Source of the DNA: JAITWN01 sp034002745
GTDB lineage: Bacteria > Pseudomonadota > Gammaproteobacteria > SZUA-140
DNA length: 64,000 nucleotides
Direction of reading: 5' to 3'
Assembly (NCBI GenBank): GCA_034002745.1
Contig: JAVEZY010000012.1
Span: 1-64,000 of the forward strand
Shown: piece after piece, positions 52,701-64,000 of the stretch
Numbering within the stretch: the stretch's first letter is position 1
How the letters are laid out: each line of letters starts with the position of its first letter
Translations under genes and position numbers: made by a program
Notes under the pieces: generated by a model
What the model saw: only the letters and a program-made list of their open reading frames with translations
What the model was told of the DNA's origin: nothing
Databases searched by the model: none

Positions 52701-52913
52701 GGGCAATCCATTCCGTACCATACGCGCACCGATCGCCGCGCCGGCAACGAGGATGCTGCTGCGGCGGAGCATCGGCGGAATAGGGTATCACGATGACACA
52801 TGGCGGGCGCGGGAAGCTCGCGGCGGCGCATCCGCGCGCACTTCCATGATGGCCGTCGGCATCGCCGTGATATCATCCGGAGCGAACTTTTTTTCCTTGC
52901 TGCGGAGCGGCGG

Positions 52914-54377
<1,464 letters not shown>

Positions 54378-54585
54378 ATTTCCAATGCTGCCGGTGGTGA
54401 ATGGGGTCTGCCCCCCCGTACACGATCTCTCATTCTGCGGAGGCAGGAACAGGTTCTTTCCTCACCCCCGCCGTCATGTCTGCCTGCGCCAGCAGGACGG
54501 TGGGAAGTGAAGAATTGAAGCCAAGGACGGAGAGGATGATGCCGTTTCCCTCCTTTTTTCTTTCAACTTTTCACTTTTGACCGTT

Positions 54586-55911
54586 CTACTGCAACCACCG
54601 ATTGATAAGCCGCAGGTCGGTGATCGACAGCGAGCCTTCAGCCAGTCTCAGGCGCAGGATATTCAGCAGGTAGTCATAGCGCGCCGCGGCGTAGTCGTTC
54701 TCGGCGCGGAACAGTTCCGTGCGCGTGGTGACGACATCCACCGCGGTCTGCGTGCCGACTTCCATGCCCGCCTCGGTCGCCTCGAGGGCACTGCGCGCGG
54801 AAACGCGGGCCTGGGCCAGGGCGTTGACGCGATTGATGGCGGCGATGACCGCGTTGTAGGCGTCGCGCGTGGCGCGCAGGGTGCTGCGCCGCTGCTGTTC
54901 CACCTGTTCACGCGCCTGCGCCAGTTCGTAGTTCGCCTGTCGTGTGCGTGAGCGCACGGCGCCGCCCTGGAACAGAGGGACGGACAACTGCAGACCGATG
55001 ACCGCATCCTCGCTATCTCGCGGCGCCAGGTCGGATCTGCTATCGGTCTTCCCCATGCTGGCGACCAGGTCGAGCGTGGGATAATGGCCGGCGCGCTGCA
55101 GCGACACGTTACGCTCGGCGATCTCTGCGTTGAAGCGTGCCGCGAGCAGCGTGAAATTCTGGTCCATGGCCGCCTGCACCCAGCGCTCCACGTCCGCCGG
55201 GGCGGGGGAAACCAGCGGGATCTCGGCCTGCAGCGGCCTGATGTCGTCCACATGCTCGCCGGTCAGCTCGTACAGCGCCTCGTTCGCGCTCTGCAGCTGG
55301 TTGGCAGCCTCGATCTCGGCCGCGGTCGCCAGATCGTAGGCGGCCTGAGCAACGTGCACATCGGTGATGGCGATCAGACCGACATCGAAGCGCTGCCGGG
55401 CCTGCTCGAGCTGACGACCGACGGAGTCCTTTTCGGCTCTGGCCAGGAACAACGCGTCCCGCGCGGCGAGAACGCCGAAATAGGCCTGCGCGGCGCGGAT
55501 CATCAGATCCTGATGAGCGACGGAATACTGCGCATCGGCCAGCGCGAGCACGGAATCGGCCTGCTTCAGCTGCACGAAATAGTCGCGGCGGAAGAGCGGC
55601 TGCACCAGCGACAGGCTGAGATCGGTAACGGAATAGTCCGAGGTTCCGACCCTGCCGATGTTGGCGGTGTTGACTTCCTCGTGGATGCGGTTATAGCTGG
55701 CATCGAAGGTGACGAAGGGCAGCAGCGACGCTCGCGCCTGGGGACGAAACTCGCTCTGGGCGAGGCGCTGCGCTTCCGCCGCCCGCAGCTGCGGATCGTT
55801 ATCGAGGGCCAGGCGATGGACCTGGATCAGATCGGTGCTCAGCGCGCTGCCGCTCCATGCCAGCGCCGAAGCCAGGACCGCTCCCGCAAGTACCTTGTGC
55901 ATGCTCTTCAT
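54586..55911 (-). CDS. tolC: TolC-family outer-membrane efflux channel
   Basis: 441 residues from the ATG at 55911. The signal peptide ends near GSALS-TD. Two repeats of the outer-membrane efflux domain: DNDPQLRAAEAQRLAQSEFR, LVQPLFRRDYFVQLKQAD and ITDVHVAQAAYDLATAAEIE in the first, and LSVPLFQGGAVRSRTRQANY and TAVDVVTTRTELFRAENDYA in the second. It forms the trimeric channel for type I secretion and RND/MFS pumps. It follows the pcm-like gene. Confidence 0.93.
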   Translation of the reverse strand: MKSMHKVLAGAVLASALAWSGSALSTDLIQVHRLALDNDPQLRAAEAQRLAQSEFRPQARASLLPFVTFDASYNRIHEEVNTANIGRVGTSDYSVTDLSLSLVQPLFRRDYFVQLKQADSVLALADAQYSVAHQDLMIRAAQAYFGVLAARDALFLARAEKDSVGRQLEQARQRFDVGLIAITDVHVAQAAYDLATAAEIEAANQLQSANEALYELTGEHVDDIRPLQAEIPLVSPAPADVERWVQAAMDQNFTLLAARFNAEIAERNVSLQRAGHYPTLDLVASMGKTDSRSDLAPRDSEDAVIGLQLSVPLFQGGAVRSRTRQANYELAQAREQVEQQRRSTLRATRDAYNAVIAAINRVNALAQARVSARSALEATEAGMEVGTQTAVDVVTTRTELFRAENDYAAARYDYLLNILRLRLAEGSLSITDLRLINRWLQ

Positions 55912-55934
55912 GAGCCCTTGTCGTTGATGATCGA

Positions 55935-56582
55935 TCAGAAAATGAAGCGTGGACGCGCCTGGGCATTGATCAGCGGCGGCAGCTCGGTCTCGAACAGGAT
56001 TTCCCTGCTCCATTGCTCGTCGCCGAGACGGCGCACCAGCACCGCCTCCATGACCGGCGGCTGACCAAGCACCACGAACAGGCGTCCGCCGCGGTTCATC
56101 GAGCCGAGGAACGAGTCGGGCAGTTCCGGCAGCGAGCCTCCGATCACGATGGCGTCGTAGAGGCCGTGACGATCCCAGCCCTGCGCCGCGTCACCGACTT
56201 CCAGAGTGACGTTGTGGATGCCATAGAGTGCCAGGCGCTCCTCGGCAGCGTCACGAAAGTCGGGAAAGATATCCACACTATAGACTTGGCGCGCAGCCTT
56301 CGCCAACAAGGCCGTCAGATAGCCGGTGCCGGTACCGACCTCGAGTACCGCGTCCATCGGATGGAGCGAAAGCGCCTGCAGCAGCCTGCCTTCCACGACC
56401 GGATGCATCATCTTCTGGCCATGGCCGATCGGAATGGCGTGATCGGCATAGGCGAGGCCGCGATACTTCTCCGGAACGAAGTCGATGCGGCGTACTTCGG
56501 CGATCAGATCGAGGACCTGCTGATCGAGCACGTCCCAGGTACGGATCTGTTGCTCGATCATGTTGAAACGTGCGTCTTCCAC
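55935..56582 (-). CDS. Protein-L-isoaspartate O-methyltransferase-family protein
   Basis: 215 residues, start at 56582. SAM-dependent methyltransferase of the PIMT type: MIEQQIRTWDVLDQQVLDLI, HAIPIGHGQKMMHPVVEGRL, AVLEVGTGTGYLTALLAKAA with the SAM glycine loop, and VYSVDI. The substrate-binding Ser of typical Pcm (TISAP) is replaced here by MMHPV, so true isoaspartate repair is uncertain. Its position just upstream of tolC is conserved in many gammaproteobacteria. Confidence 0.85.
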   Translation of the reverse strand: MEDARFNMIEQQIRTWDVLDQQVLDLIAEVRRIDFVPEKYRGLAYADHAIPIGHGQKMMHPVVEGRLLQALSLHPMDAVLEVGTGTGYLTALLAKAARQVYSVDIFPDFRDAAEERLALYGIHNVTLEVGDAAQGWDRHGLYDAIVIGGSLPELPDSFLGSMNRGGRLFVVLGQPPVMEAVLVRRLGDEQWSREILFETELPPLINAQARPRFIF

Positions 56583-56757
56583 GCTGCACTCCGCTTACGT
56601 ACGGGGATGGCCGAATGGAAAGGTTATTCGTTTTGCCATTCCATGGCAAGGACACTCCAGCTTGCCTGAGCGTGGGATTTCGCTTAGATTCATTGGATTA
56701 TCGCACCCTCAGTCCTCCGGACCGATCCCGGCCCAGACCTATTTTGAGAATTCCGAC

Positions 56758-58644
<1,887 letters not shown>

Positions 58645-58648
58645 GGCC

Positions 58649-58684
58649 AAAGGGTCTGACCCCCAGGGGTCAGACCCTTTTTTT
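58649..58684 (+). terminator. Terminator of thiC formed by the dispersed palindrome
   Basis: AAAGGGTCTGACCCC (58649-58663), two bases, GGGGTCAGACCCTTT (58666-58680), then more T to 58684. A perfect 15-base inverted repeat with a T tract, placed five bases after the thiC stop. It lies between convergent thiC and prlC. Confidence 0.85.
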
Positions 58685-60753
58685 CAGACCTCCGATGTAT
58701 CGAGGATGCCGCTGTGCCGCAGCAGCGCGTCGATCTGCGGTTCGCGCCCGCGGAATTCGATGAACAGCTCCATCGGCTCGCGCGAGCCGCCCTGCTCGAG
58801 GATGGTGGCGAGGAAGCGCCGGCCGGTTTCGGCGTCGAACAACCCCTTCTCCTCGAACAGCGAGAAAGCGTCACTCGACAGCACTTCGGCCCATTTGTAA
58901 CTGTAGTATCCCGCGGCATAGCCGCCCGCGAAGATGTGAGAGAAGCTGTGCGGGAAGCGGTTGAACGATGGCGGGTGCACCACGGCCACCTGGCGGCGCA
59001 CCTCATCGAGCAGCTCATAGATCCGGCCACTGCGCTGCGGATCGTATTCCAGATGGAGCCGGAAATCGAACAGCGCGAATTCGATCTGGCGCAGCATCTT
59101 CATTCCCGCCTGGAAGTTGCGCGCGGCGAGCAGCCGGTCGAACATTTCCGCCGGCAGCTTCTCTCCGGTCTGATAGTGTCCCGAAATGAGCGCCATCGCT
59201 TCGCGCTGCCAGCACCAGTTCTCCATGAACTGGCTGGGCAGTTCGACCGCATCCCAGGGCACACCCTGAATGCCGGCGACACTTGGATGATCCATGCGCG
59301 TGAGCATGTGATGCAGTCCGTGCCCGAACTCATGGAACAGCGTCAGCACCTCATCATGGGTGAGCAGCGCGGGACCGTCCCCCAGCGGCGGCGAGAAATT
59401 GCACACCAGATAGGCGACGGGAACATCATTCCCGGCCGGTGACCGCCGGCGGAGAATGCATTCGTCCATCCAGGCGCCGCCTCGCTTGCTCGATCGCGCG
59501 AACAGGTCCAGATAGAACTGGCCGCGCAGCGTCCCCTGCTCATCGATGATCTCGAAGAAGCGCACGTCCGGATGCCAGGTATCCACATCCGCGCGACTGC
59601 GGACGGTGATGCTGTACAGGCGGCGCACGATCTCGAACATGCCGGCCAGGACCCGCGATTCGGGAAACCAGGCGCGCAGCTGTTCCTGCGAGATGTCGTA
59701 GGTGTGCTGGCGCAGCTTCTCGGCGTAATAGGTCAGATCCCAGGCATCTACCCGCTCGATGCCATGGTGCTCGCGGGCATAGGCTTCGAGTTCCGCGAGC
59801 TCCCGTTGCGCCCGCGACAGCGAACGCCGCGCCAGGTCACCGAGGAAACCGAGGACCTGGTCCGGCGCGGTGGCCATCTTGGTCGCCAGCGAACGTTCGG
59901 CGTAGTTGCTGAAGCCAAGCAGCGTGGCCTGTTCGTGACGCAGCGCCAGGATGCGCTCCATCAGGGGGCCATTGTCCCAGCGGCTGGCGTGCGGCCCCTC
60001 ATCGGAAGCGCGGGTGACGTAGGCCGCATATACCTCGCGGCGCAGTTCGCGATCATCCGCGTGAGTCATCACCGCGAGATAGGAAGGAAACTCGAGCGTG
60101 AACATCCAGCCTTCGGCACCCCGCTGCGCGGCAGCCTGTGCCGCCATGCCCCGCACCGATTCAGGCAGGCCGGACAGTCGCGCCGGATCAGTGATCGCGC
60201 GCGTCCAGGCATTGGTGGCATCGAGCAGGTTCTGCTCGAAGCGCGAGGTGAGGAGAGCGAGCTCGGCAACGATATCGCGGTAACGGGCCCGGGCCGTCTC
60301 GTCGAGTTCGATCCCCGACAGGCGAAAGTCGCGCAGCGCGTTGTCGATCAGCTTGCGCTGGGGCGCGGAGAGACGGTCGAAGCCATCGCCATCCCGGAGC
60401 GCACGCCAGGCCCGGTACAGGGGCTCGCTCTGTCCGAGCTCGGTCATATAGGCGCTGAGCACGGGCAGGCAGGCGTTATAGGCGTCACGCAGCTCGCGCG
60501 TATTGACTACGGCGTTGAGGTGGGCGACCGGCGACCAGGCGCGCGCCAGGCGGTGGCCGAGATCCTCCAGCGGCTGCACCAGCCCATCCCAGTCATGACG
60601 CCCACTTTCCAGCAGCTCGGCGATGCGGGCACGATTGTCCGCCAGCAGCCATTCGATGGCCGGCAGGACGTGCTCCGGGCGAACCAGGGAGAAGCGGGGC
60701 AGCCCGGAAAAATCGAGCAGGGGATTACCTTCGGGTCGAGAATGTTGCATCAT
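58684..60753 (-). CDS. prlC: Oligopeptidase A (M3 zinc metallopeptidase)
   Basis: 689 residues from the ATG at 60753 (E. coli about 680); a TTG at 60777 would add eight residues. Cytoplasmic enzyme degrading peptides, including signal peptides. Seen: NPLLDFSGLPRFSLVRPEHV, the zinc site FHEFGHGLHHML, the downstream Glu region NWCWQREAMALI, and FSHIFAGGYAAGYYSYKWAE. The 60754-61046 spacer holds an AT-rich stretch (60945-60985), probably the promoter zone for the divergent pair. Confidence 0.95.
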   Translation of the reverse strand: MMQHSRPEGNPLLDFSGLPRFSLVRPEHVLPAIEWLLADNRARIAELLESGRHDWDGLVQPLEDLGHRLARAWSPVAHLNAVVNTRELRDAYNACLPVLSAYMTELGQSEPLYRAWRALRDGDGFDRLSAPQRKLIDNALRDFRLSGIELDETARARYRDIVAELALLTSRFEQNLLDATNAWTRAITDPARLSGLPESVRGMAAQAAAQRGAEGWMFTLEFPSYLAVMTHADDRELRREVYAAYVTRASDEGPHASRWDNGPLMERILALRHEQATLLGFSNYAERSLATKMATAPDQVLGFLGDLARRSLSRAQRELAELEAYAREHHGIERVDAWDLTYYAEKLRQHTYDISQEQLRAWFPESRVLAGMFEIVRRLYSITVRSRADVDTWHPDVRFFEIIDEQGTLRGQFYLDLFARSSKRGGAWMDECILRRRSPAGNDVPVAYLVCNFSPPLGDGPALLTHDEVLTLFHEFGHGLHHMLTRMDHPSVAGIQGVPWDAVELPSQFMENWCWQREAMALISGHYQTGEKLPAEMFDRLLAARNFQAGMKMLRQIEFALFDFRLHLEYDPQRSGRIYELLDEVRRQVAVVHPPSFNRFPHSFSHIFAGGYAAGYYSYKWAEVLSSDAFSLFEEKGLFDAETGRRFLATILEQGGSREPMELFIEFRGREPQIDALLRHSGILDTSEV

Positions 60754-61046
60754 GCCGCTGACGGGGCTCGGCCTCAATCATTTGGCCGGTGTTCCGGACG
60801 GTTCCTTAGGGATCCGCCTCTCTGCCGGCCTCTGATACGGATTTTCCCGCAACGGGAGAAAGACGCAAGGAAAATTTTCAGGGACGAGCGGACCACACTG
60901 CGCGAATCGCGGCGCGGACAGCGGTCGGCATCCGGCACCCAACAGCCATTGAATGCTCGATTGTTTTCAATAGAACTATATGAATGGTGCCAAATTTACC
61001 GTTCTCCGGCGATTCCGGAGAACCGGCATTCGAGGAGCATAGCGGA

Positions 61047-61586
61047 ATGAGTATCAGGGCTTTCGAAGACAGCACGCCGATCCTCGGCGCGCGCGTCTAC
61101 GTCGATCCGTGCGCTGCGGTCATCGGCAGAGTGACGATCGGCGACGACGCCTCGATCTGGCCCATGGCTGTGGCGCGGGGCGACGTTCATACCATCACCA
61201 TCGGACCGGGCACCAACATCCAGGATGGCGCCACACTGCACGTCACCCAGGCCAATGAGGCTCATCCCGACGGCTTTTCCCTCAACATCGGCGCCCGGGT
61301 GACGGTGGGTCACGGGGTCATTCTGCACGCCTGCACCATCGAGGATCTGGTCCTGGTGGGAATGGGCGCGACGGTGATGGACGGGGCGCTGGTGCGCACC
61401 CGGACCGTGATCGGCGCCGGAACGCTGGTGCCGCCGGGAAAGGTACTGGAAAGCGGGTTTCTGTATCTCGGCGCACCCGCACGCCAGATTCGACGGCTCA
61501 CCGAGGCCGAACTTGCCTGGCTGGAAGCCTCGGCGCAGCACTACATCGAACTCAAGGATCGGTATCTCGCCTCCGCTGCGCGCTGA
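61047..61586 (+). CDS. Gamma-carbonic-anhydrase-family protein (YrdA-like)
   Basis: 179 residues from the ATG at 61047 with GAGGAG ten bases upstream. Left-handed beta-helix hexapeptide repeats: DPCAAVIGRVTIGDDASIWP, VARGDVHTITIGPGTNIQDG, VTVGHGVILHACTIEDLVLV, VGMGATVMDGALV and SGFLYLGAPARQIRRLTEAE. It matches E. coli YrdA closely, including the metal-site His of GH..LH. Carbonic anhydrase activity is unproven for this subgroup. Its 3' end overlaps the opposing hydrolase gene by 35 bases. Confidence 0.93.
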   Translation: MSIRAFEDSTPILGARVYVDPCAAVIGRVTIGDDASIWPMAVARGDVHTITIGPGTNIQDGATLHVTQANEAHPDGFSLNIGARVTVGHGVILHACTIEDLVLVGMGATVMDGALVRTRTVIGAGTLVPPGKVLESGFLYLGAPARQIRRLTEAELAWLEASAQHYIELKDRYLASAAR

Positions 61587-62412
61587 GCCCCTGTCGATGG
61601 CGGTCGAGGAAAGCGGCGATGCCGTCCTCGTACTGCCTGCAATCGGCGCGGAATTCGTCGCGGTGAGGCCCCGCGATCGCCAGCAGTTCCTTCGGGTCGG
61701 GCGCCAGGGCGTGGAGACGTTGCGCGTGAGAAAACGGAACCAGTTCGTCCTCACGGCTGTGCACGATGAGCAGCGGACAGCGCAGGCGGACGACATGCTC
61801 GGCAACCGCATATCGAAAGCGCGTCAGGAGCCGCGCCGGCAGCCAGCGGTAACGCCGTGCCGAAATGTCCGGCAATGAGGTGAAGGCGGATTCCAGCACC
61901 AGGGCGCGCGGCCGGCTCCACGCAGCCAACCAGACGGCAATCGCCGATCCGAGCGAACGCCCCGCCACCACGATATCCCCGGGAACGAGACCACGTTCGC
62001 GCAGCAGATACTCCCAGGCTGCGGTGACATCGAGATATGTCCCCGCTTCCGTGGGCGTGCCTTCGCTGCGCCCATAGCCGCGATAGTCGAACAGGAGCAC
62101 GGCATAACCGAGGCGCAAATACATCGCGGCGATGCCCCGGCAGCGGGAAACGTCGGAAGTATTGCCGTGACAGAACAGTACGGTGCCAGCCGGGTCCGGG
62201 TGATCGAAATAAAGACCATGAAGCCGGACCCCATCGCCGGCGCGCAGCCATACATCCTCACTCGCGCCGTAACCAAGGTCATGATCATGGCCCGCCGTCG
62301 CCGCTCGCTGCAGCGGGCGATAGAGCAGCTGCGGCTGGCGCAGCCAGAAGATTGCCGCCGCGACACCGTAGAGGAGAACCCCGGATCCAAGGAGCCAGAT
62401 CAGCGTAAGCAT
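61552..62412 (-). CDS. Alpha/beta hydrolase with N-terminal membrane anchor
   Basis: 286 residues from the ATG at 62412 (a GTG at 62424 is an alternative). An N-terminal membrane helix (LTLIWLLGSGVLLYGVAAAI) precedes an ABHD13/Bem46-type hydrolase: YFDHPDPAGTVLFCHGNTSD (oxyanion region), LLFDYRGYGRSEGTPTE, the nucleophile elbow AGRSLGSAIAVWLA and VHSREDELVPFSHAQ with the acid residue. The His is probably in GPHRDEF. Substrate unknown. Confidence 0.87.
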   Translation of the reverse strand: MLTLIWLLGSGVLLYGVAAAIFWLRQPQLLYRPLQRAATAGHDHDLGYGASEDVWLRAGDGVRLHGLYFDHPDPAGTVLFCHGNTSDVSRCRGIAAMYLRLGYAVLLFDYRGYGRSEGTPTEAGTYLDVTAAWEYLLRERGLVPGDIVVAGRSLGSAIAVWLAAWSRPRALVLESAFTSLPDISARRYRWLPARLLTRFRYAVAEHVVRLRCPLLIVHSREDELVPFSHAQRLHALAPDPKELLAIAGPHRDEFRADCRQYEDGIAAFLDRHRQGLSAQRRRDTDP

Positions 62413-62462
62413 GCGTGGCCGCACGGCTTGAACATGGAGATACTTCTCTGTCTAATGGGCCC

Positions 62463-63440
62463 ATGAGCGCCGGCACCCTGCACGCCTGCGCGCTGGGCGC
62501 GATGTACGGATGCGCGCTTGGCGATGCGCTGGGCGAACTGGCCTTTCGCGGCGGCGACCGCACGGACCTTCTGCGTCATGCGGAGACCGAGCCGGTGCTG
62601 CGCCATACCGAAAACACCCTCACCATGATCGCCGTTGCCGAAACCCTGATCGAGTTCGGCGATGTCGAACCGCAGATTCTCGGCAACCGGCTGCAGGATT
62701 ACTATCGTCAGGAGCGCTGGCGCGGCTATGGCGGCATCATGCGCGAGATCGGCAGCATGGTCGCCAGCGAGGGCATCGGCTATATCGACGCCGCCGCGCG
62801 CATGTATGAGGGCAGTGGCTCCCTGGGCAACGGGGCCGGCTGTCGCGTACTGCCGCTGGTGCTCCATTTCACCGACACGGCAGCCCTGGAACGCGCGACG
62901 GTGACGGCCACCCGCGTGACGCATGCCCACCCCATCGCGATCGATGGCGCGCGCATCCTCGCCGCGGCGGAACAGCTCGCACTGGAGATCAATCCGCAGC
63001 GGCCGTTCGCGCCGGAAGCTTTCGCCGCGGCCCTCGTTCCGTGGGCGCAAACCCGCGAAATGGTCGGAAGGCTGGAATCCCTGCTCGCGCTGCTGAAGGA
63101 AGGCGCCACGACCGGACGCGCGGCACAGGTCCTCGGGCTCGGCAACACCATGCTGGATTCGCTGCCTTACGCGCTGTACTGCTTTCTGATCCATCCCCAC
63201 GAATTCATCGAATGCGTGCTCGCCGCCGTGCTGCAGGGCGGAGATCGCGACACGATCGGCGCGCTGGCCGGCACCCTGAGCGGCGCATTCCTGGGCGTCA
63301 CCGCCATTCCTGCTTCCTGGCGCGCGCGGCTGGAGAACACCCAGCGCATCGAATCGCTGGCGCTCGAACTGGCGGCCCGCGGCGCCCCGGAGTCCGAAGA
63401 GCGCAATGCCGGCGCCCCGGGAACATTGCTGTCGGAGTAA
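62463..63440 (+). CDS. ADP-ribosylglycohydrolase-family protein with altered metal motif
   Basis: 325 residues from the ATG at 62463. DraG/ARH fold: GAMYGCALGDALGELAFRGG, then HTENTLTMIAVAETLIEFGD where the family usually has TDDT, and GGDRDTIGALAGTLSGAFLG near the C-terminus where GGDTDT is usual. The middle has GAGCRVLPLVLHF. In the family these Asp residues bind two Mg ions that help remove ADP-ribose from proteins. The D-to-E and D-to-N changes may weaken or alter activity. No ADP-ribosyltransferase is seen nearby. Confidence 0.8.
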   Translation: MSAGTLHACALGAMYGCALGDALGELAFRGGDRTDLLRHAETEPVLRHTENTLTMIAVAETLIEFGDVEPQILGNRLQDYYRQERWRGYGGIMREIGSMVASEGIGYIDAAARMYEGSGSLGNGAGCRVLPLVLHFTDTAALERATVTATRVTHAHPIAIDGARILAAAEQLALEINPQRPFAPEAFAAALVPWAQTREMVGRLESLLALLKEGATTGRAAQVLGLGNTMLDSLPYALYCFLIHPHEFIECVLAAVLQGGDRDTIGALAGTLSGAFLGVTAIPASWRARLENTQRIESLALELAARGAPESEERNAGAPGTLLSE

Positions 63441-63456
63441 CTGGAGAAAAGGGAAA

Positions 63457-63483
63457 GGAGGAAAGGAAGGCGTCCTTTCCTCC
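63457..63483. other. Perfect 11-pair hairpin after the ADP-ribosylglycohydrolase gene
   Basis: GGAGGAAAGGA (63457-63467), loop AGGCG, TCCTTTCCTCC (63473-63483). There is no T tract on either side; it may still slow or end transcription between convergent genes. Confidence 0.55.
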
Positions 63484-63539
63484 ATGGCTTCGGGACGCCG
63501 CAGCGTCACATCCCCTTCCTCTTTGCTCTCCCGCTCTGT

Positions 63540-64000
63540 TCAGCCGCCCACCCGCGCCCGAAGCGCGAGGCGAAGCTCATCGACCAGGCCTTCCGTTTCC
63601 GGACGCACCCCACGCCAGATCGAGAACGACTCCGCCGCCTGCTCCACCAGCATTCCCAGCCCGTCGCGCAGGCCGGCGGCGCCCTGCGCTTCGGCCCAAC
63701 GCAGAAAGGGCGTGGGCTCTGCCGCGTACATCATGTCGTAGCACCAGGCGCCGGGCGCGAGCAGGCCGGAAGGCAGCGGCAGCGCCTCGCCATGCAGGCT
63801 GGCGGAGGTGGCGTTGATGACGACATCGAAGCGCCTGCCCTCCAGTCCGCCAAAGCCGCAGGCGTGCAGCGGCGCTCCGGCGAACAGCCGCACCAGCTCT
63901 TCGGCGCGATCGACATTACGATTGGCGATGGTAAGTTCCGCCGGTCGCTCCTCCAACAGGGGTTCAAGCGCACCGCGGGCCGCGCCGCCGGCGCCGATCA
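63540..64000 (-). CDS. aroE: Shikimate dehydrogenase, C-terminal part (5' end outside window)
   Basis: About 153 codons, stop at 63540, running off the right edge. It reduces 3-dehydroshikimate to shikimate with NADPH. Seen: the NADP-binding IGAGGAARGAL, LTIANRNVDRAEELVRLFAG, DVVINATSASLHGEALPLP, YDMMYAAEPTPFLRWAEAQG and GLRDGLGMLVEQAAESFSIW. The N-terminal substrate-binding domain is missing from the window. Confidence 0.93.
   Translation of the reverse strand, partial: IGAGGAARGALEPLLEERPAELTIANRNVDRAEELVRLFAGAPLHACGFGGLEGRRFDVVINATSASLHGEALPLPSGLLAPGAWCYDMMYAAEPTPFLRWAEAQGAAGLRDGLGMLVEQAAESFSIWRGVRPETEGLVDELRLALRARVGG

Noticed and set aside
56583..56757. TPP riboswitch upstream of thiC
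   Set aside because: The conserved CTGAGA and ACCTGATCTGG-type blocks are absent; only a CCTGAGC is present.

Overview
The window is GC-rich chromosomal DNA (with one 100-N assembly gap at 2862-2961), almost certainly from a gammaproteobacterium. The evidence is the gene set and order: groES-groEL beside fxsA, cutA and a dsbD relative, aroQ-accB-accC, a fused N-acetylglutamate synthase (argA), glnE, a bifunctional hldE, msbA, waaA, kdkA, tolC next to an isoaspartate-methyltransferase-like gene, thiC, prlC, a yrdA-type gamma-carbonic anhydrase and aroE. I cannot name a genus; a Xanthomonadales/Chromatiales/Steroidobacterales-like lineage is only a guess. I saw no rRNA, tRNA, CRISPR, transposase or prophage. 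LAYOUT. 1-6.2 kb: two O-GlcNAc-transferase-like (GT41) TPR genes on the minus strand flank an FG-GAP beta-propeller lipoprotein gene on the plus strand. The second GT41 gene is the last of a three-gene chain with 4-nt overlaps: secreted protein, matrixin-like metalloprotease, GT41. 6.2-12.8 kb: the most unusual segment. Three B-A gene pairs in tandem on the minus strand encode six secreted proteins of about 303-331 residues, in two related families I do not recognise. They have their own promoter, a long and possibly structured leader, and two near-identical terminators. 13.3-23.4 kb: a plus-strand envelope locus with a LolA-like periplasmic protein, a DUF1302-like outer-membrane barrel, an MMPL/RND exporter, a small outer-membrane protein and a 1319-residue TPR protein ending in a beta-barrel. 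23.5-23.9 kb: two tiny related single-span membrane proteins (26 and 27 residues) on the minus strand, with a strong SD, a perfect -10 hexamer and a strong terminator. 24.1-37.9 kb: housekeeping genes (argA; cutA to accC; fxsA; groESL under a sigma32 promoter plus CIRCE operator; pilU; glnE; ilvE; a zinc-finger protein). 37.9-54.4 kb: a lipopolysaccharide inner-core locus with heptosyltransferases, a GT2-GT4 fusion, an FkbM methyltransferase, an O-antigen ligase, waaA, kdkA, DUF6165, GT9, waaF, hldD, an asparagine-synthetase-like protein with both active sites altered, msbA and hldE. 54.6-64 kb: tolC, a pcm-like gene, thiC, prlC, gamma-carbonic anhydrase, an alpha/beta hydrolase, an ADP-ribosylglycohydrolase-like gene and partial aroE. 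HOW IT FITS TOGETHER. Much of the window builds the cell envelope: hldE and hldD make ADP-heptose, waaA adds Kdo, kdkA phosphorylates it, the GT9 and GT2/GT4 enzymes extend the core, the ligase adds O antigen, and msbA flips the lipid A-core. The MMPL locus and tolC add export functions. A dispersed 13-base palindrome (GGGGTCAGACCCC and its complement) sits between genes from end to end. It has been captured as coding sequence at two gene ends and acts as a terminator behind thiC.
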